Shown: in pieces, positions 46,863-55,909 of the stretch
Position numbering within the stretch: position 1 is the first letter of the stretch
Layout of the letters: each line of letters opens with the position of its first letter
NCBI RefSeq assembly: GCF_014279895.1
Contig: NZ_CP047954.1
Span: forward strand, 1,860,001 to 1,924,000
DNA length: 64,000 nucleotides
Direction: 5' to 3'
DNA from: Synechococcus sp. M16.1
GTDB lineage: Bacteria; Cyanobacteriota; Cyanobacteriia; PCC-6307; Cyanobiaceae
Made by a program: the position numbers and the translations under genes
The notes under the pieces: generated by a model
What the model was told of the DNA's origin: nothing
The model's input: only the letters and a program-made list of their open reading frames with translations
Databases searched by the model: none

Positions 46863-48062
46863 ATGGCTGCAGAAGCCAGTGTTGCGTTGATGCACCGGAT
46901 CACCAACATTCGACTGCCGGGTCCCCTGCCGGGGGACGGAGACCAGCGCTATGCCATCGAACTGGACGAACAGGGTCGGATCTGCCGCATCGAGGCGATG
47001 GGCGGCGTGGCTCAACAAGTTGCGCAACAGGAGGCTCAACAAACTGATGCGGACTGGAACGGCAACTGGCTCAGCCCCCGGGGTGTGGACCTGCAGATCA
47101 ACGGCGGGCTGGGACTGGCCTTCCCGGAACTGAGCGAGGCAGATCTGCCCCGGCTGGTGCAACTCCTTGAGCTGTTGTGGCGCGATGGGGTCGAAGCCAT
47201 CGCCCCGACCCTGGTGACCTGTGGCATCGCGCCGCTGCGCCGGGCCCTGGCCGTGCTGCGGCAAGCGCGGGACCTGCATCAACCCGGCCGTTGCCGGCTG
47301 CTGGGGGCCCATCTGGAGGGCCCCTTTCTGGCCGCAGCCCGCCGCGGTGCCCATCCCCGTGAACACCTGGCCAGCCCCAGCCTGGAGGCTCTCGAGGAAC
47401 GAATCGGTGGGTTCGAAACGGAGATTGCCTTGGTCACCCTGGCCCCCGAACTGGAGGGAGCCGCTGCGGTGATCGGGCGACTGCGGGAGCTGGGCATCAG
47501 CGCGGCCCTGGGGCACAGCGCCGCCACGGCCGAACAGGCCAGCACCGGGTTCGATCAGGGGGTGGCCATGCTCACCCACGCCTTCAATGCCATGCCTGGG
47601 TTGCACCACCGGGCACCCGGCCCTCTTGGGGAAGCCTGCAGGCGTGGAGGGGTGGCCCTGGGGCTGATCGCCGATGGCGTGCACGTGCACCCCACGATGG
47701 CGATGCTGTTGCAACGGCTGGCACCGGAGCAGACGGTGCTGGTGAGCGATGCGCTGGCCCCCTACGGCCTGGCCGACGGGGAGCACCGCTGGGACGAGCG
47801 GGTGCTGCTGGTGGAGAACGGCACCTGCCGCCTCGATGACGGCACCCTGGCGGGAGTGACCCTGCCGCAACTGGAGGGGGTGAAACGGCTGGCCCGCTGG
47901 AGTGAAGCCCCCGGTGCTGCGATCTGGAGCGCCACGGTGGCACCGCGGCGGGTGATCGGCGATGCAACGGGGTGCATGGATGCCCTGATGGGACGGCCAC
48001 TGACGCAACTGCTGCGCTGGCAGCTGAAGGAGGGTGAGCTGCACTGGGCCTGCGCTGCTTAG
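46863..48062 (+). CDS. nagA: N-acetylglucosamine-6-phosphate deacetylase
   Basis: The protein is 399 residues. Metal and catalytic motifs are intact: GVDLQINGG, GAHLEGPFL (Glu), LGHSAATAEQ (His), LTHAFNAMPGLHHR (His) and VLVSDALAPYG (Asp). It removes the acetyl group from GlcNAc-6-P in amino-sugar recycling. The start of the mature fold is preceded by about 30 polar residues. Confidence 0.92.
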   Translation: MAAEASVALMHRITNIRLPGPLPGDGDQRYAIELDEQGRICRIEAMGGVAQQVAQQEAQQTDADWNGNWLSPRGVDLQINGGLGLAFPELSEADLPRLVQLLELLWRDGVEAIAPTLVTCGIAPLRRALAVLRQARDLHQPGRCRLLGAHLEGPFLAAARRGAHPREHLASPSLEALEERIGGFETEIALVTLAPELEGAAAVIGRLRELGISAALGHSAATAEQASTGFDQGVAMLTHAFNAMPGLHHRAPGPLGEACRRGGVALGLIADGVHVHPTMAMLLQRLAPEQTVLVSDALAPYGLADGEHRWDERVLLVENGTCRLDDGTLAGVTLPQLEGVKRLARWSEAPGAAIWSATVAPRRVIGDATGCMDALMGRPLTQLLRWQLKEGELHWACAA

Positions 48063-48089
48063 GATCCCGCCGACGCAAACCCTTCCGCC

Positions 48090-48803
48090 ATGGCCCCCGA
48101 TCAGCTGCTGGAGCAGAAACAGGCCGAGAAAAAGGAAGTGAAGGGCTACTTCGAAACCACGGGTTTCGACCGCTGGAACCGCATCTACAGCGACAGCGAC
48201 GACGTGAACAAGGTGCAGCGCAACATCCGCATCGGTCACCAGAAGACCGTGGATGAGGTGCTGGCCTGGATCAAGGAGAGCGGTGAACTCAGCCAGGCGA
48301 GCTTCTGCGACGCGGGCTGCGGTGTTGGCAGCCTGAGCCTGCCGCTGGCGGCGATGGGGGCCGGTTCCATCAGCGCCAGCGACATTTCCGAGGCCATGGC
48401 CCAGGAAGCCGAGCGCCGGGCCCGCGAGGCCGGCCTCGACATGGCCAAGCTGAATTTCTTCGCCAGCGACCTGGAAAGCCTGAGCGGCTCCTTCCACACG
48501 GTGTGCTGCCTGGATGTGTTCATCCACTACCCCCAGCAACCGGCCGAGGAGATGGTGAAGCACCTCTGCAGCCTCACTGAAGAGCGGCTGATCGTGAGCT
48601 TTGCGCCCTACACCCCGCTGCTGGCGCTGTTGAAGGGCATCGGCCAGCTGTTCCCCGGCCCCAGCAAAACCACCCGGGCCTACACCCTCAAGGAAGACGG
48701 CATCGTGAAGGCAGCCGAAGCCTGCGGCTTCAAGCTGGTGCGCCGCAGCCTGAACAAGGCCCCCTTCTACTTCTCGCGTTTGATCGAGTTCCGCAAGGCC
48801 TGA
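48090..48803 (+). CDS. chlM: Magnesium protoporphyrin IX methyltransferase
   Basis: The protein is 237 residues. KKEVKGYFETTGFDRWNRIYSD is the ChlM N-terminus. The SAM site is FCDAGCGVGSLSLPLAAMG, and a DVFIHYPQQ segment and SRLIEFRKA end follow. It methylates Mg-protoporphyrin IX in chlorophyll synthesis. The 3' end overlaps the convergent RluA-family gene by 37 bases. Confidence 0.96.
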   Translation: MAPDQLLEQKQAEKKEVKGYFETTGFDRWNRIYSDSDDVNKVQRNIRIGHQKTVDEVLAWIKESGELSQASFCDAGCGVGSLSLPLAAMGAGSISASDISEAMAQEAERRAREAGLDMAKLNFFASDLESLSGSFHTVCCLDVFIHYPQQPAEEMVKHLCSLTEERLIVSFAPYTPLLALLKGIGQLFPGPSKTTRAYTLKEDGIVKAAEACGFKLVRRSLNKAPFYFSRLIEFRKA

Positions 48804-49726
48804 TCTCCCTCACTCGGGGGATCCACCAGGAGGTTGAGCTCCCTCAAGTGAGGGAGACCCGAAAGCCGCCAGGCATGCAGCCGATAGCCCCCATCACCGG
48901 GCGTTGCGGTGGCTGAAATCTCGCGATTCATCAGATAGAGCGGATCACCCAGCAAGGGGCTGCCCAGCTGCGCCAGATGAATACGGATTTGATGCGGCCG
49001 TCCGGTGGTGATCGTCACCTGCAGGCGATCGCCCTCGGCCCTGCGCTCCAACAGCTCCAGCTCGGAGTGGGCTGAGAGCCGTTTGCGGATCGGCGCATCG
49101 TCGAACGGTTCCGGCCCCCAGATCCAGCCCAAGAGTGGATGCGGCCGTTCCACCACATCACTGCTCACCGTCAGGCACTGCCCCAACTCCAACCCCGGCA
49201 CCCGCTGGCTCCAGGCCTGATACACCTTGCGGCAAGCGCCGTCGGGCCGGAACTGCTTCGACCAAAGGGCACGGGTCTGCGGCGTGCGGGCACACACCTG
49301 CAGGCCGGAGGTGAAGCGCCCCAGGCGGTGCACCGGCCGGGCCCCGGTGGGTTCAAGCAAGGCCGTGAGCGTGTGGTGCAGGAAGCCACCACCGGGCATC
49401 ACCGGCAAACCGGAAGGCTTGTTGATCACCAACAGGTCGCCGTCGTCGTGGATCGTCTCCCATTGATCGGGGATCGCCTGCTCCAACCAGGGCGGACGCC
49501 GCCAACAGAGGGTCTCACCGCCCTGCAAGGCTCGATCAACGGCCAGCAGCGCTCCGTTCCAATCCAGCTCACCGGCGGCGATCCGCTGCTGCCACAACAC
49601 AGCATCAGAGTGGCGGTAGCGATCCGCCAGCCATTCGCTCACCAAGATGCCGGCAGCGGACCGCGGCACCCGGTCGCGGTAGGTCCAACCATTGTTGAAC
49701 GCCGCCTCGCGCCAGCCCGCCTTCAA
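48767..49726 (-). CDS. RluA-family pseudouridine synthase with HRLGR motif
   Basis: TTG at 49726 gives 319 residues. An N-terminal S4-like RNA-binding part (about 22-75) is followed by the synthase fold: GDLLVINKPSGLPVMPGG, PVHRLGRFTSGLQVCAR, TGRPHQIRIHLAQLGSPLLGDPLY and LHAWRL. In RluA-family enzymes the motif is HRLD with a catalytic Asp; here the base sequence gives HRLG (Gly136). It may be inactive, use another residue, or belong to a distinct HRLGR subfamily. It overlaps the response regulator gene by 4 bases (TTGA). Confidence 0.87.
   Translation of the reverse strand: MKAGWREAAFNNGWTYRDRVPRSAAGILVSEWLADRYRHSDAVLWQQRIAAGELDWNGALLAVDRALQGGETLCWRRPPWLEQAIPDQWETIHDDGDLLVINKPSGLPVMPGGGFLHHTLTALLEPTGARPVHRLGRFTSGLQVCARTPQTRALWSKQFRPDGACRKVYQAWSQRVPGLELGQCLTVSSDVVERPHPLLGWIWGPEPFDDAPIRKRLSAHSELELLERRAEGDRLQVTITTGRPHQIRIHLAQLGSPLLGDPLYLMNREISATATPGDGGYRLHAWRLSGLPHLRELNLLVDPPSEGDQALRNSIKREK
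48804..48857. repeat. Overlapping inverted repeats at the 3' end of chlM
   Basis: TCTCCCTCACT (48804-48814) is the exact reverse complement of AGTGAGGGAGA (48847-48857). A tighter palindrome, CTCCCTCA-AG-TGAGGGAG, occupies 48839-48856. Both use the same right arm, so the two stems are mutually exclusive. The elements begin at the chlM stop and lie within the end of the opposite RluA-family gene. Confidence 0.6.
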
Positions 49727-50460
49727 GTCACCAGACGGTGCTCCAGGGCATAGCGCACCAATTCCGTGCGGCTGGAGGTGCCCGTCTTGTTGAACAACCG
49801 GCTCACGTACTTCTCCACGTTGCGGATCGACGTCTCCAGTTGCCGGGCAATCTCCTTGTTCATCAATCCTTCCGCCACCAGCTGCAGCACACTCGCCTCC
49901 CGCGGCGTGAAGCTGTGCACCACCGGCTCGGTGGAGGGCAACGCTTCGGCCTGGGCCAGCAGCGAACGGATCTCGGTGATCTGCTTGGCCATCTGGCCCA
50001 TATCGGTATCCGCAAAGCGCGCTGCCTCCTGCAGCAGCCGTTGCTGGCGCTGGGCCACGTTGCGCACCCGCGCCACCAGCTCATCGGGATCGAACGGCTT
50101 GGGGATGTAGTCATCCACCCCGGCCAGATAGCCCTGGGTGCGGTCCGCCGTCATGCCCTTGGCGGTGAGGAAAATCACCGGGGTGCCACCAAGCCGTTCA
50201 TCGGCGCGCAACTTCTGCAGCAGGCCATAGCCATCAAGCCGCGGCATCATCACGTCGCTGATCACCACATCCGGCAGCATCTGCTGCGCCTTGGCGAAGC
50301 CTTCCTCCCCGTCCACCGCGGTGGTCACCTCAAAGCCTTCGTCTTCCAGATAGGCCTGCACCGCCGTGCGCAGACCGGGCTCGTCGTCCACCAGCAACAG
50401 ACGCGGGGCGGGCGCCGCGGCCTCTACGGATTCAGCGGTGGGGGTGGGCGCGTCGCTCAT
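49723..50460 (-). CDS. LuxR-type (NarL family) response regulator
   Basis: The protein is 245 residues. The receiver has D25/D26, phospho-acceptor D69 in VVISDVMMPRLDGYG and K121 in YIPKPF. A linker follows, then a LuxR HTH (about 178-240) with FTPREASVLQLVAEGLMNKEIARQLETSIRNVEKYVSRLFNKTG. The layout resembles Ycf29-type regulators of cyanobacteria and red-algal plastids. No histidine kinase is adjacent. It forms an overlapping pair with the RluA-family gene. Confidence 0.88.
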   Translation of the reverse strand: MSDAPTPTAESVEAAAPAPRLLLVDDEPGLRTAVQAYLEDEGFEVTTAVDGEEGFAKAQQMLPDVVISDVMMPRLDGYGLLQKLRADERLGGTPVIFLTAKGMTADRTQGYLAGVDDYIPKPFDPDELVARVRNVAQRQQRLLQEAARFADTDMGQMAKQITEIRSLLAQAEALPSTEPVVHSFTPREASVLQLVAEGLMNKEIARQLETSIRNVEKYVSRLFNKTGTSSRTELVRYALEHRLVT

Positions 50461-50499
50461 GGCTGGAATCGCTCTGGCAGCAATGTATGGAGAGCACGC

Positions 50500-51012
50500 T
50501 CAACGGGCCAGTGCGGGTAACTGCTCCTGCTGTTCGGGAATCAGGGTGGAAAAGCCCAGATCCAGAGCCTTCTGACGCAACGTGGCAGGGTCGGTTCCCG
50601 CCACCTCCGGCACGCAGGCTGCCCACCACACCAGGTGATCCTCCCGATTCACGTCCGTAATCGGACCGCCAGGGTTGAGGGTGCGCACGTAAACCGTCGA
50701 CGGCGTGCGTTTCACCCGCAAGGGCTTCTCTGGGGAGCAATTGACGCTCTCCACATAGACGTTGAGATCCGACGCCGACTCCTCCCACAGGCTGTAGCTA
50801 CGGGTGTCGGGATTGGACGAGGCTGGTTTCACCGCGTAAATCCCGATCGACAGGGTGCCGACGGGAGCAGGGCGTTCGATCAGCACCTTGAGATCGGCTG
50901 GCCGCGATTGCCGCATCTGCTCCAGCACCTGCTCACGGTCGAAGCCACTGGCGGGTTGCAGGCACACCAGCCCGCCCAGGCCCAGCAGTGCCATTGGCAA
51001 TCGCAGACCCAT
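50500..51012 (-). CDS. Secreted or lipid-facing hypothetical protein
   Basis: ATG at 51012 gives 170 residues; the frame extends to 51051. A signal peptide is likely (MGLRLPMALLGLGGLVCLQPASG, cleavage near 23). The rest is soluble with DREQVLEQMRQS, GTLSIGIYAVKPASSNPDTRSYSLWEES, NVYVESVNCSPEKPLRVKRT and EDHLVWWAACVPEVAGTDP. I do not recognise a domain. It diverges from the cysteine desulfurase gene, with 26 bases between. Confidence 0.75.
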   Translation of the reverse strand: MGLRLPMALLGLGGLVCLQPASGFDREQVLEQMRQSRPADLKVLIERPAPVGTLSIGIYAVKPASSNPDTRSYSLWEESASDLNVYVESVNCSPEKPLRVKRTPSTVYVRTLNPGGPITDVNREDHLVWWAACVPEVAGTDPATLRQKALDLGFSTLIPEQQEQLPALAR

Positions 51013-51038
51013 GCCAGTGCCGTTCGCAATGCAGCACC

Positions 51039-52211
51039 ATGATCGCAACATCTGCCTGCATCGTCCTGAGCGGCTCGGCTCTCGCCTTTGATTTCCAGGC
51101 CACCACCCCCTGTGCGGCTGAGGTGGTGGAGGCGATGGCGCCGTTCTGGAGTGCGGACTGGGGCAATCCCTCCAGCCGCCAGCATCGGCTCGGCCTCAAC
51201 GCCTCTGCCGCGGTGAACGTGGCGCGGCGCCAGCTTTCGGAAGCGGTGGGAGTGAGCCCGGAACGACTGGTGTTCACCAGCGGTGCCACGGAAGCCAACA
51301 ACCTGGCGCTGCTGGGCCATGCCCGCGCCCTGGGGAGCGGCCATCTGATCAGCGTGGCCACCGAACACCACGCCGTGCTGGATCCACTCCAGCAACTGCA
51401 ACGGGAAGGCTTCAGCGTCACCCTGCTGACCCCAGGCCCCGATGGACTGATCAGCCCTGAGCAGCTGGAGGCGGCGATTACCCCCGAAACGCGGCTGGTG
51501 AGCGTGATGGCGGCCAACAACGAAATCGGCGTGCTCCAGCCGCTCGAGCAACTGGGAACGATTTGCCGCCGCCATGGCATCACCCTGCACAGCGATGGAG
51601 CCCAGGCCTTCGGGACGCTGCCGCTGGCCCCTGATGCCTTGGGGGTTGACCTGCTCAGCCTCAGTGCCCACAAGCTCTACGGGCCCAAGGGCATTGGCGC
51701 CCTGGTGCTGCGGGAGGACATCGCCATCGAACCGCTGCAGTGGGGGGGCGGCCAGGAAGCCGGGCTCCGGGCCGGCACCCTGCCCACAGCCTTGATCGTG
51801 GGCTTTGCCGCCGCCGCCCGCCTTGCGCTGCAGGAGCAGGAGCAGCGCAACAGCCACCTACAGCACCTGCGCGATCAGCTGTGGGAGGGCCTGCAGCAGC
51901 GCCTCCCTGGCGTGCTGCTCAATGGGGCCCTGCAGCCGCGCCTGCCCCACAACCTCAACATCAGCCTGCCCGGGGTGAACGGCAGCCACCTGCACCGGGC
52001 CCTGCGCCCGCACCTGGCCTGCAGCAGCGGCTCCGCCTGCAGCAACGGTGCCCCGTCCCACGTGCTCCAGGCGATCGGTCGCTCGCGGGCAGAAGCCGAA
52101 GCCTCCCTGCGGCTCAGCCTGGGGCGCGAGACCACATCCGGCGACGTGGATCAGGCCATCACAGCGATCACCGACGCCGCAACTGCCACCGGGTTCTTCA
52201 GCGGTCGCTAA
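51039..52211 (+). CDS. Cysteine desulfurase (IscS/NifS-like)
   Basis: ATG at 51039 gives 390 residues. PLP Lys212 sits in [28 protein letters not shown] and ATEHHAV bind the cofactor, and the mobile catalytic Cys is in [11 protein letters not shown]. The layout is that of a group I IscS/NifS enzyme supplying sulfur for Fe-S clusters or tRNA. The N-terminal 15 residues before AFDFQATTP are variable, so the start may be a little downstream. The 3' end meets rsmH with a 4-base overlap. Confidence 0.91.
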   Translation: MIATSACIVLSGSALAFDFQATTPCAAEVVEAMAPFWSADWGNPSSRQHRLGLNASAAVNVARRQLSEAVGVSPERLVFTSGATEANNLALLGHARALGSGHLISVATEHHAVLDPLQQLQREGFSVTLLTPGPDGLISPEQLEAAITPETRLVSVMAANNEIGVLQPLEQLGTICRRHGITLHSDGAQAFGTLPLAPDALGVDLLSLSAHKLYGPKGIGALVLREDIAIEPLQWGGGQEAGLRAGTLPTALIVGFAAAARLALQEQEQRNSHLQHLRDQLWEGLQQRLPGVLLNGALQPRLPHNLNISLPGVNGSHLHRALRPHLACSSGSACSNGAPSHVLQAIGRSRAEAEASLRLSLGRETTSGDVDQAITAITDAATATGFFSGR

Positions 52212-53092
52212 ACAGGGGCCAAACGCTGGGCCACACGCCATTTGGCACTGCGGCTGCGGGGGTTGGCCTCCTCCTCCTGCTCGGTGGCCACCACCGGCTT
52301 ACGGGTGATCCGCTGCAAGCGCTCATCGCGCAGGAAGGCGGTCTTGACGCGGCGGTCTTCCAGGGAATGGAAGCTGATGATTCCCAGAAGCCCCTCGGGC
52401 TCGAGCCAGTCGGGGGCCTGCTGCAGCAGGCGATCGAGCACCCCCAGCTCATCGTTCACCGCAATCCGCAGGGCCTGGAAGGTGCGGGTGGCGGGGTGAA
52501 TCCGTCCCCGCCGCGCCTTGGGTGGATAGCAACCGGCCACGGCGTAGGCCAAGGCCGCGGTGCCCTCATAGGAGCCCTTCTCCTTGAGGTCGGCTTTGAT
52601 CCGCCGGGCGATACGACGGGAGAGCCGCTCCTCCCCGTAGCCATAGATCAGATCCGCAAGCTCGTTCTCCTCCAGGCGATCGATCAGCTCAGCCGCAGTC
52701 TCCCCCTCACCGCCGGCATTCATCCGCATGTCCAAGGGACCATCGAGGCGAAAACTGAAGCCCCGCTCCGCCACATCCAGCTGCGGGCTGCTCACCCCCA
52801 GATCCGCCAGCACCATCACGGCGGGCTCGGGCGGCACATAGTCGGCAAAGTTGGTGGCCACGATCGAGACGCGATCACCGAAGGGGGCCAGACGCTCCGC
52901 CGCCGCGGCCCGAGCCGTGGCGTCCTGGTCCAGTCCGATCAGGCGCAGGCCGGGATGCTGTTCCAGCAACAGGGCGCTGTGGCCGCCGCCGCCAAGGGTG
53001 GCGTCGATCAACAGGCCATCCGGACGGGGGATCTGCCGGGCCGCATCCAGCACCGCATCGGCCAGCACGGGCACATGGCTGAAGGGGGGCAC
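52208..53092 (-). CDS. rsmH: 16S rRNA (cytosine(1402)-N(4))-methyltransferase
   Basis: The protein is 294 residues. [31 protein letters not shown] (SAM site), [31 protein letters not shown] and the late [14 protein letters not shown] plus [11 protein letters not shown] are diagnostic of MraW/RsmH. It diverges from ndhH, with 54 bases between. Confidence 0.96.
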   Translation of the reverse strand: MPPFSHVPVLADAVLDAARQIPRPDGLLIDATLGGGGHSALLLEQHPGLRLIGLDQDATARAAAAERLAPFGDRVSIVATNFADYVPPEPAVMVLADLGVSSPQLDVAERGFSFRLDGPLDMRMNAGGEGETAAELIDRLEENELADLIYGYGEERLSRRIARRIKADLKEKGSYEGTAALAYAVAGCYPPKARRGRIHPATRTFQALRIAVNDELGVLDRLLQQAPDWLEPEGLLGIISFHSLEDRRVKTAFLRDERLQRITRKPVVATEQEEEANPRSRSAKWRVAQRLAPV

Positions 53093-53146
53093 AAGCCACA
53101 GGCGAAGACTCCTTAAGATCTACTCATCGATCGGACCACCGCTCCC

Positions 53147-54331
53147 ATGACGCAGCTGGAAACGCGCACGGAGCCCATGGTGGTGAACTTCGGGCCCCAC
53201 CACCCCTCCATGCACGGGGTGCTGCGGCTCGTGGTCACCCTCGATGGTGAGGACGTGGTCGACTGCGAACCGGTGATCGGTTACCTCCATCGCGGCATGG
53301 AGAAGATCGCCGAGAACCGCACGAACGTGATGTTCGTGCCCTACGTGAGCCGCATGGACTATGCGGCGGGGATGTTCTACGAGGCGATCGTGGTGAACGC
53401 CCCGGAAAAACTGGCGAACATCCCGGTGCCCAAGCGGGCGAGCTACATCCGGGTGCTGATGCTGGAACTCAACCGCATCGCCAACCACCTGCTCTGGCTT
53501 GGACCCTTCCTGGCAGACGTGGGGGCCCAGACCCCGTTCTTCTACATCTTCCGCGAGCGGGAGATGATCTACGACCTCTGGGAAGCCGCCACCGGCCAGC
53601 GGCTAATCAACAACAACTATTTCCGCATCGGCGGCGTCGCCGCTGATCTGCCCTGGGGATGGCTGGAGAAATGCCGTGATTTCTGTGACTGGTTCGGCCC
53701 CAAGATCGACGAATACGAAAAGCTGATCACCAACAACCCGATTTTCCGGCGCCGGATTGAAGGGTTGGGAACGATCGAGAAGGAGGACGCCATCAACTGG
53801 AGCCTCTCCGGACCGATGCTGCGCGCTTCCGGCGTGCCCTGGGATCTCCGCAAGGTGGATCACTACGAGTGCTACGACGACTTCGACTGGCAGGTGGCCT
53901 GGGAAAAGGAAGGCGACTGCTACGCCCGCTATCGCGTGCGCATCGAAGAAATGCGCCAGTCGCTCAAGATCCTGCGCCAGGCCTGCGACATGATCCCCGG
54001 CGGACCCACCGAAAACCTCGAGGCCAAGCGCCTCAACGAAGGCAAGGGCAGCGACGCTGCAGGTTTCGACTTCCAGTACGTGGCCAAGAAGGTGGCGCCG
54101 ACCTTCAAGATCCCCAACGGCGAGCTCTACACCCGGCTGGAATCAGGCAAGGGAGAGATCGGCGTGTTCATCCAGGGCAACAACGACGTCACCCCCTGGC
54201 GCTTCAAGATCCGCGCTGCCGACAGCAACAACCTGCAGATCCTTCCCCACATCCTCAAGGGACACAAGGTGGCCGACATCATGGCCATCCTCGGTTCCAT
54301 CGACGTGATCATGGGATCGGTGGACCGCTGA
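53147..54331 (+). CDS. ndhH: NAD(P)H-quinone oxidoreductase subunit H
   Basis: The protein is 394 residues. [46 protein letters not shown] at the start and [12 protein letters not shown] at the end are typical of NuoD/NdhH, the 49-kDa subunit that forms the quinone site. It is separate from the other ndh genes of the window. Confidence 0.97.
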   Translation: MTQLETRTEPMVVNFGPHHPSMHGVLRLVVTLDGEDVVDCEPVIGYLHRGMEKIAENRTNVMFVPYVSRMDYAAGMFYEAIVVNAPEKLANIPVPKRASYIRVLMLELNRIANHLLWLGPFLADVGAQTPFFYIFREREMIYDLWEAATGQRLINNNYFRIGGVAADLPWGWLEKCRDFCDWFGPKIDEYEKLITNNPIFRRRIEGLGTIEKEDAINWSLSGPMLRASGVPWDLRKVDHYECYDDFDWQVAWEKEGDCYARYRVRIEEMRQSLKILRQACDMIPGGPTENLEAKRLNEGKGSDAAGFDFQYVAKKVAPTFKIPNGELYTRLESGKGEIGVFIQGNNDVTPWRFKIRAADSNNLQILPHILKGHKVADIMAILGSIDVIMGSVDR

Positions 54332-54355
54332 TCTCTGAACCGGTTTCTGCGGCGG

Positions 54356-54718
54356 TTGCAACGCGCGGGCTATCTGCTGCCCGCAACCGTGACCGGTGCG
54401 TTATGGCTGAAGGGCTTGCATCCAGGGATACCCGGCCTCAGCTGCCCGCTTCGCGCCCTCACTGGCGTGCCCTGCCCCACCTGCTTTCTGACCCGAGCAA
54501 TAAGCACAGCACTCACCGGTGATCTGGGCGGATCGCTGCAATGGCATCTGTTTGGCCCCATTGCCGCCCTGGGGCTGGTGTTCTGGAGTGTGCTGGCGCT
54601 CCAGCAACGGCGTCTCATCCCCAGAGGTCTTCCCCTCTGGCCCCTGCCGTTGGTGGCTGGAGGGTTGATCAGCTACTGGCTGCTGCGCCTGAGCACCAAC
54701 AGCTGGCCCAGCGGCTGA
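54356..54718 (+). CDS. DUF2752 membrane protein
   Basis: TTG at 54356 gives 120 residues. The CPLRALTGVPCPTCFLTRA segment (about 30-48) with paired Cys and GxPCPxCGxTR-like spacing marks DUF2752, but the usual CGLTR is here CFLTR. Two or three helices follow. The function is unknown. It trails ndhH by 24 bases and converges on the next membrane gene. Confidence 0.8.
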   Translation: MQRAGYLLPATVTGALWLKGLHPGIPGLSCPLRALTGVPCPTCFLTRAISTALTGDLGGSLQWHLFGPIAALGLVFWSVLALQQRRLIPRGLPLWPLPLVAGGLISYWLLRLSTNSWPSG

Positions 54719-54722
54719 GCGA

Positions 54723-55400
54723 TCAGCGCAACAGTCCGCGCTGATAGGCGACGTTCTGAAGGAAGAAGCTGGCCATGGGAATCACCACAAAGCCCCCCAG
54801 ACCGCAGGTCGCCAGGGTCAGCAGCCCCACAACGATGCCCGTCAACACCTCGAGCCCCACGAAGCTCAAGCCGTTTTCCGAGCGATACACCACCTGAAAC
54901 GACTGAGAGAAGGCTTCACCGATGCCCATGTCGGTGACGAAGATGCGATTCACAAACACCGGCGTCACCAACGCCACGGCAATCCCGGGAAGGATGCAAA
55001 GCAGAAAGCCGATGGTGGTGATCAGCGAAAAGAACAGCCCCGCCAGCACATAACGCCACCAACGGCCGGTGAGCAGCTGAGCGGCCGTTGAAATCGTCAC
55101 CACCTCACCGCGCTCGTAATAAAGGGCAGGAACGGCCACCAACAGCACCGACAACAGGCTGGCGAGGATGGAGAAAGGCAACTGAACCAATTGGGCGAGA
55201 ACCGCTCCGAGCCCCAATGCCGCATCACTGCTGCCGATGATTGACGACACAGCAACGATGATCAGGCCATAGGCCAGAACAGCCAACAGCGACAGCACGA
55301 TCGAGCCCACCCAGCTCACCAGCACCACAGGGATGTGCTGCAGGAAGGCCTGCCAGGCCTTCTGAATGGACGGAGGCTCGAAGGCGATCGGCGCGGCCAT
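54723..55400 (-). CDS. Integral membrane protein, DUF975-like
   Basis: The protein is 225 residues with about six helices. A central LLTGRWWRYVLAGLFFSLITTIGFLLCILPGIAVALVTPVFVNRIFVTDMGIGEAFSQSFQVV segment resembles the repeat of DUF975/YciC-like membrane proteins, in which each half has a Pro-Gly-rich helix. The function is unknown. It diverges from the DHNA-CoA thioesterase gene, with 59 bases between. Confidence 0.75.
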   Translation of the reverse strand: MAAPIAFEPPSIQKAWQAFLQHIPVVLVSWVGSIVLSLLAVLAYGLIIVAVSSIIGSSDAALGLGAVLAQLVQLPFSILASLLSVLLVAVPALYYERGEVVTISTAAQLLTGRWWRYVLAGLFFSLITTIGFLLCILPGIAVALVTPVFVNRIFVTDMGIGEAFSQSFQVVYRSENGLSFVGLEVLTGIVVGLLTLATCGLGGFVVIPMASFFLQNVAYQRGLLR

Positions 55401-55459
55401 GGTTCGGGCGGGATTTCTGTCAGGGTGACAGTCGGCACCGGCTTGAACAACACATCGCC

Positions 55460-55909
55460 ATGACCTCTGCCCCCTGGCTGGAGCTGAGCCGAACCGTGCG
55501 CTTCAGCGACACCGACGCCGCCGGTGTGATGCACTTCCAGCAGCTGCTGGGCTGGTGCCACCAGGCCTGGGAGGAAAGCCTGGAACGCTTCGGCCTGCCG
55601 GCCGGTTCAGTCTTCCCTGGCGGCCGCGGGGAGCAACCGAGCGTGGCCTTGCCGATCGTGCACTGCCATGCCGATTTCCGCGCCCCGGTGCAGGTGGGCG
55701 ACAAGCTGCTGATCCGCCTGGAACCGGAACGGCTCGATCTCAGCAGTTTTGCGGTGAACAGCCAAGTGCTGCTGGAGGAGCAGCTGGTGGCCCAAGGCTG
55801 CCTGCGTCATGTGGCCATCGACGCCCAAACCCGGCTCCGCTGTGCCCTGCCCGATGGCGTGGACCGTTGGCTGGAAGCATCAAGCCTCGGCCGCATCCAA
55901 CCGCTCTAA
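55460..55909 (+). CDS. 1,4-dihydroxy-2-naphthoyl-CoA hydrolase (thioesterase)
   Basis: The protein is 149 residues, a hotdog (4HBT) fold: RTVRFSDTDAAGVMHFQQLLGWCHQAWEESLERFGL carries the catalytic Asp in SDTDAAGVMHF. In cyanobacteria this family hydrolyses DHNA-CoA in phylloquinone synthesis, after MenB. The men genes next door support it. The 3' end overlaps menE by 30 bases on the opposite strand. Confidence 0.88.
   Translation: MTSAPWLELSRTVRFSDTDAAGVMHFQQLLGWCHQAWEESLERFGLPAGSVFPGGRGEQPSVALPIVHCHADFRAPVQVGDKLLIRLEPERLDLSSFAVNSQVLLEEQLVAQGCLRHVAIDAQTRLRCALPDGVDRWLEASSLGRIQPL

Noticed and set aside
46794-48563. 589-codon minus-strand frame opposite nagA and chlM
   Set aside because: It covers two well-supported plus-strand genes; its composition is His/Gln-rich with no motif.
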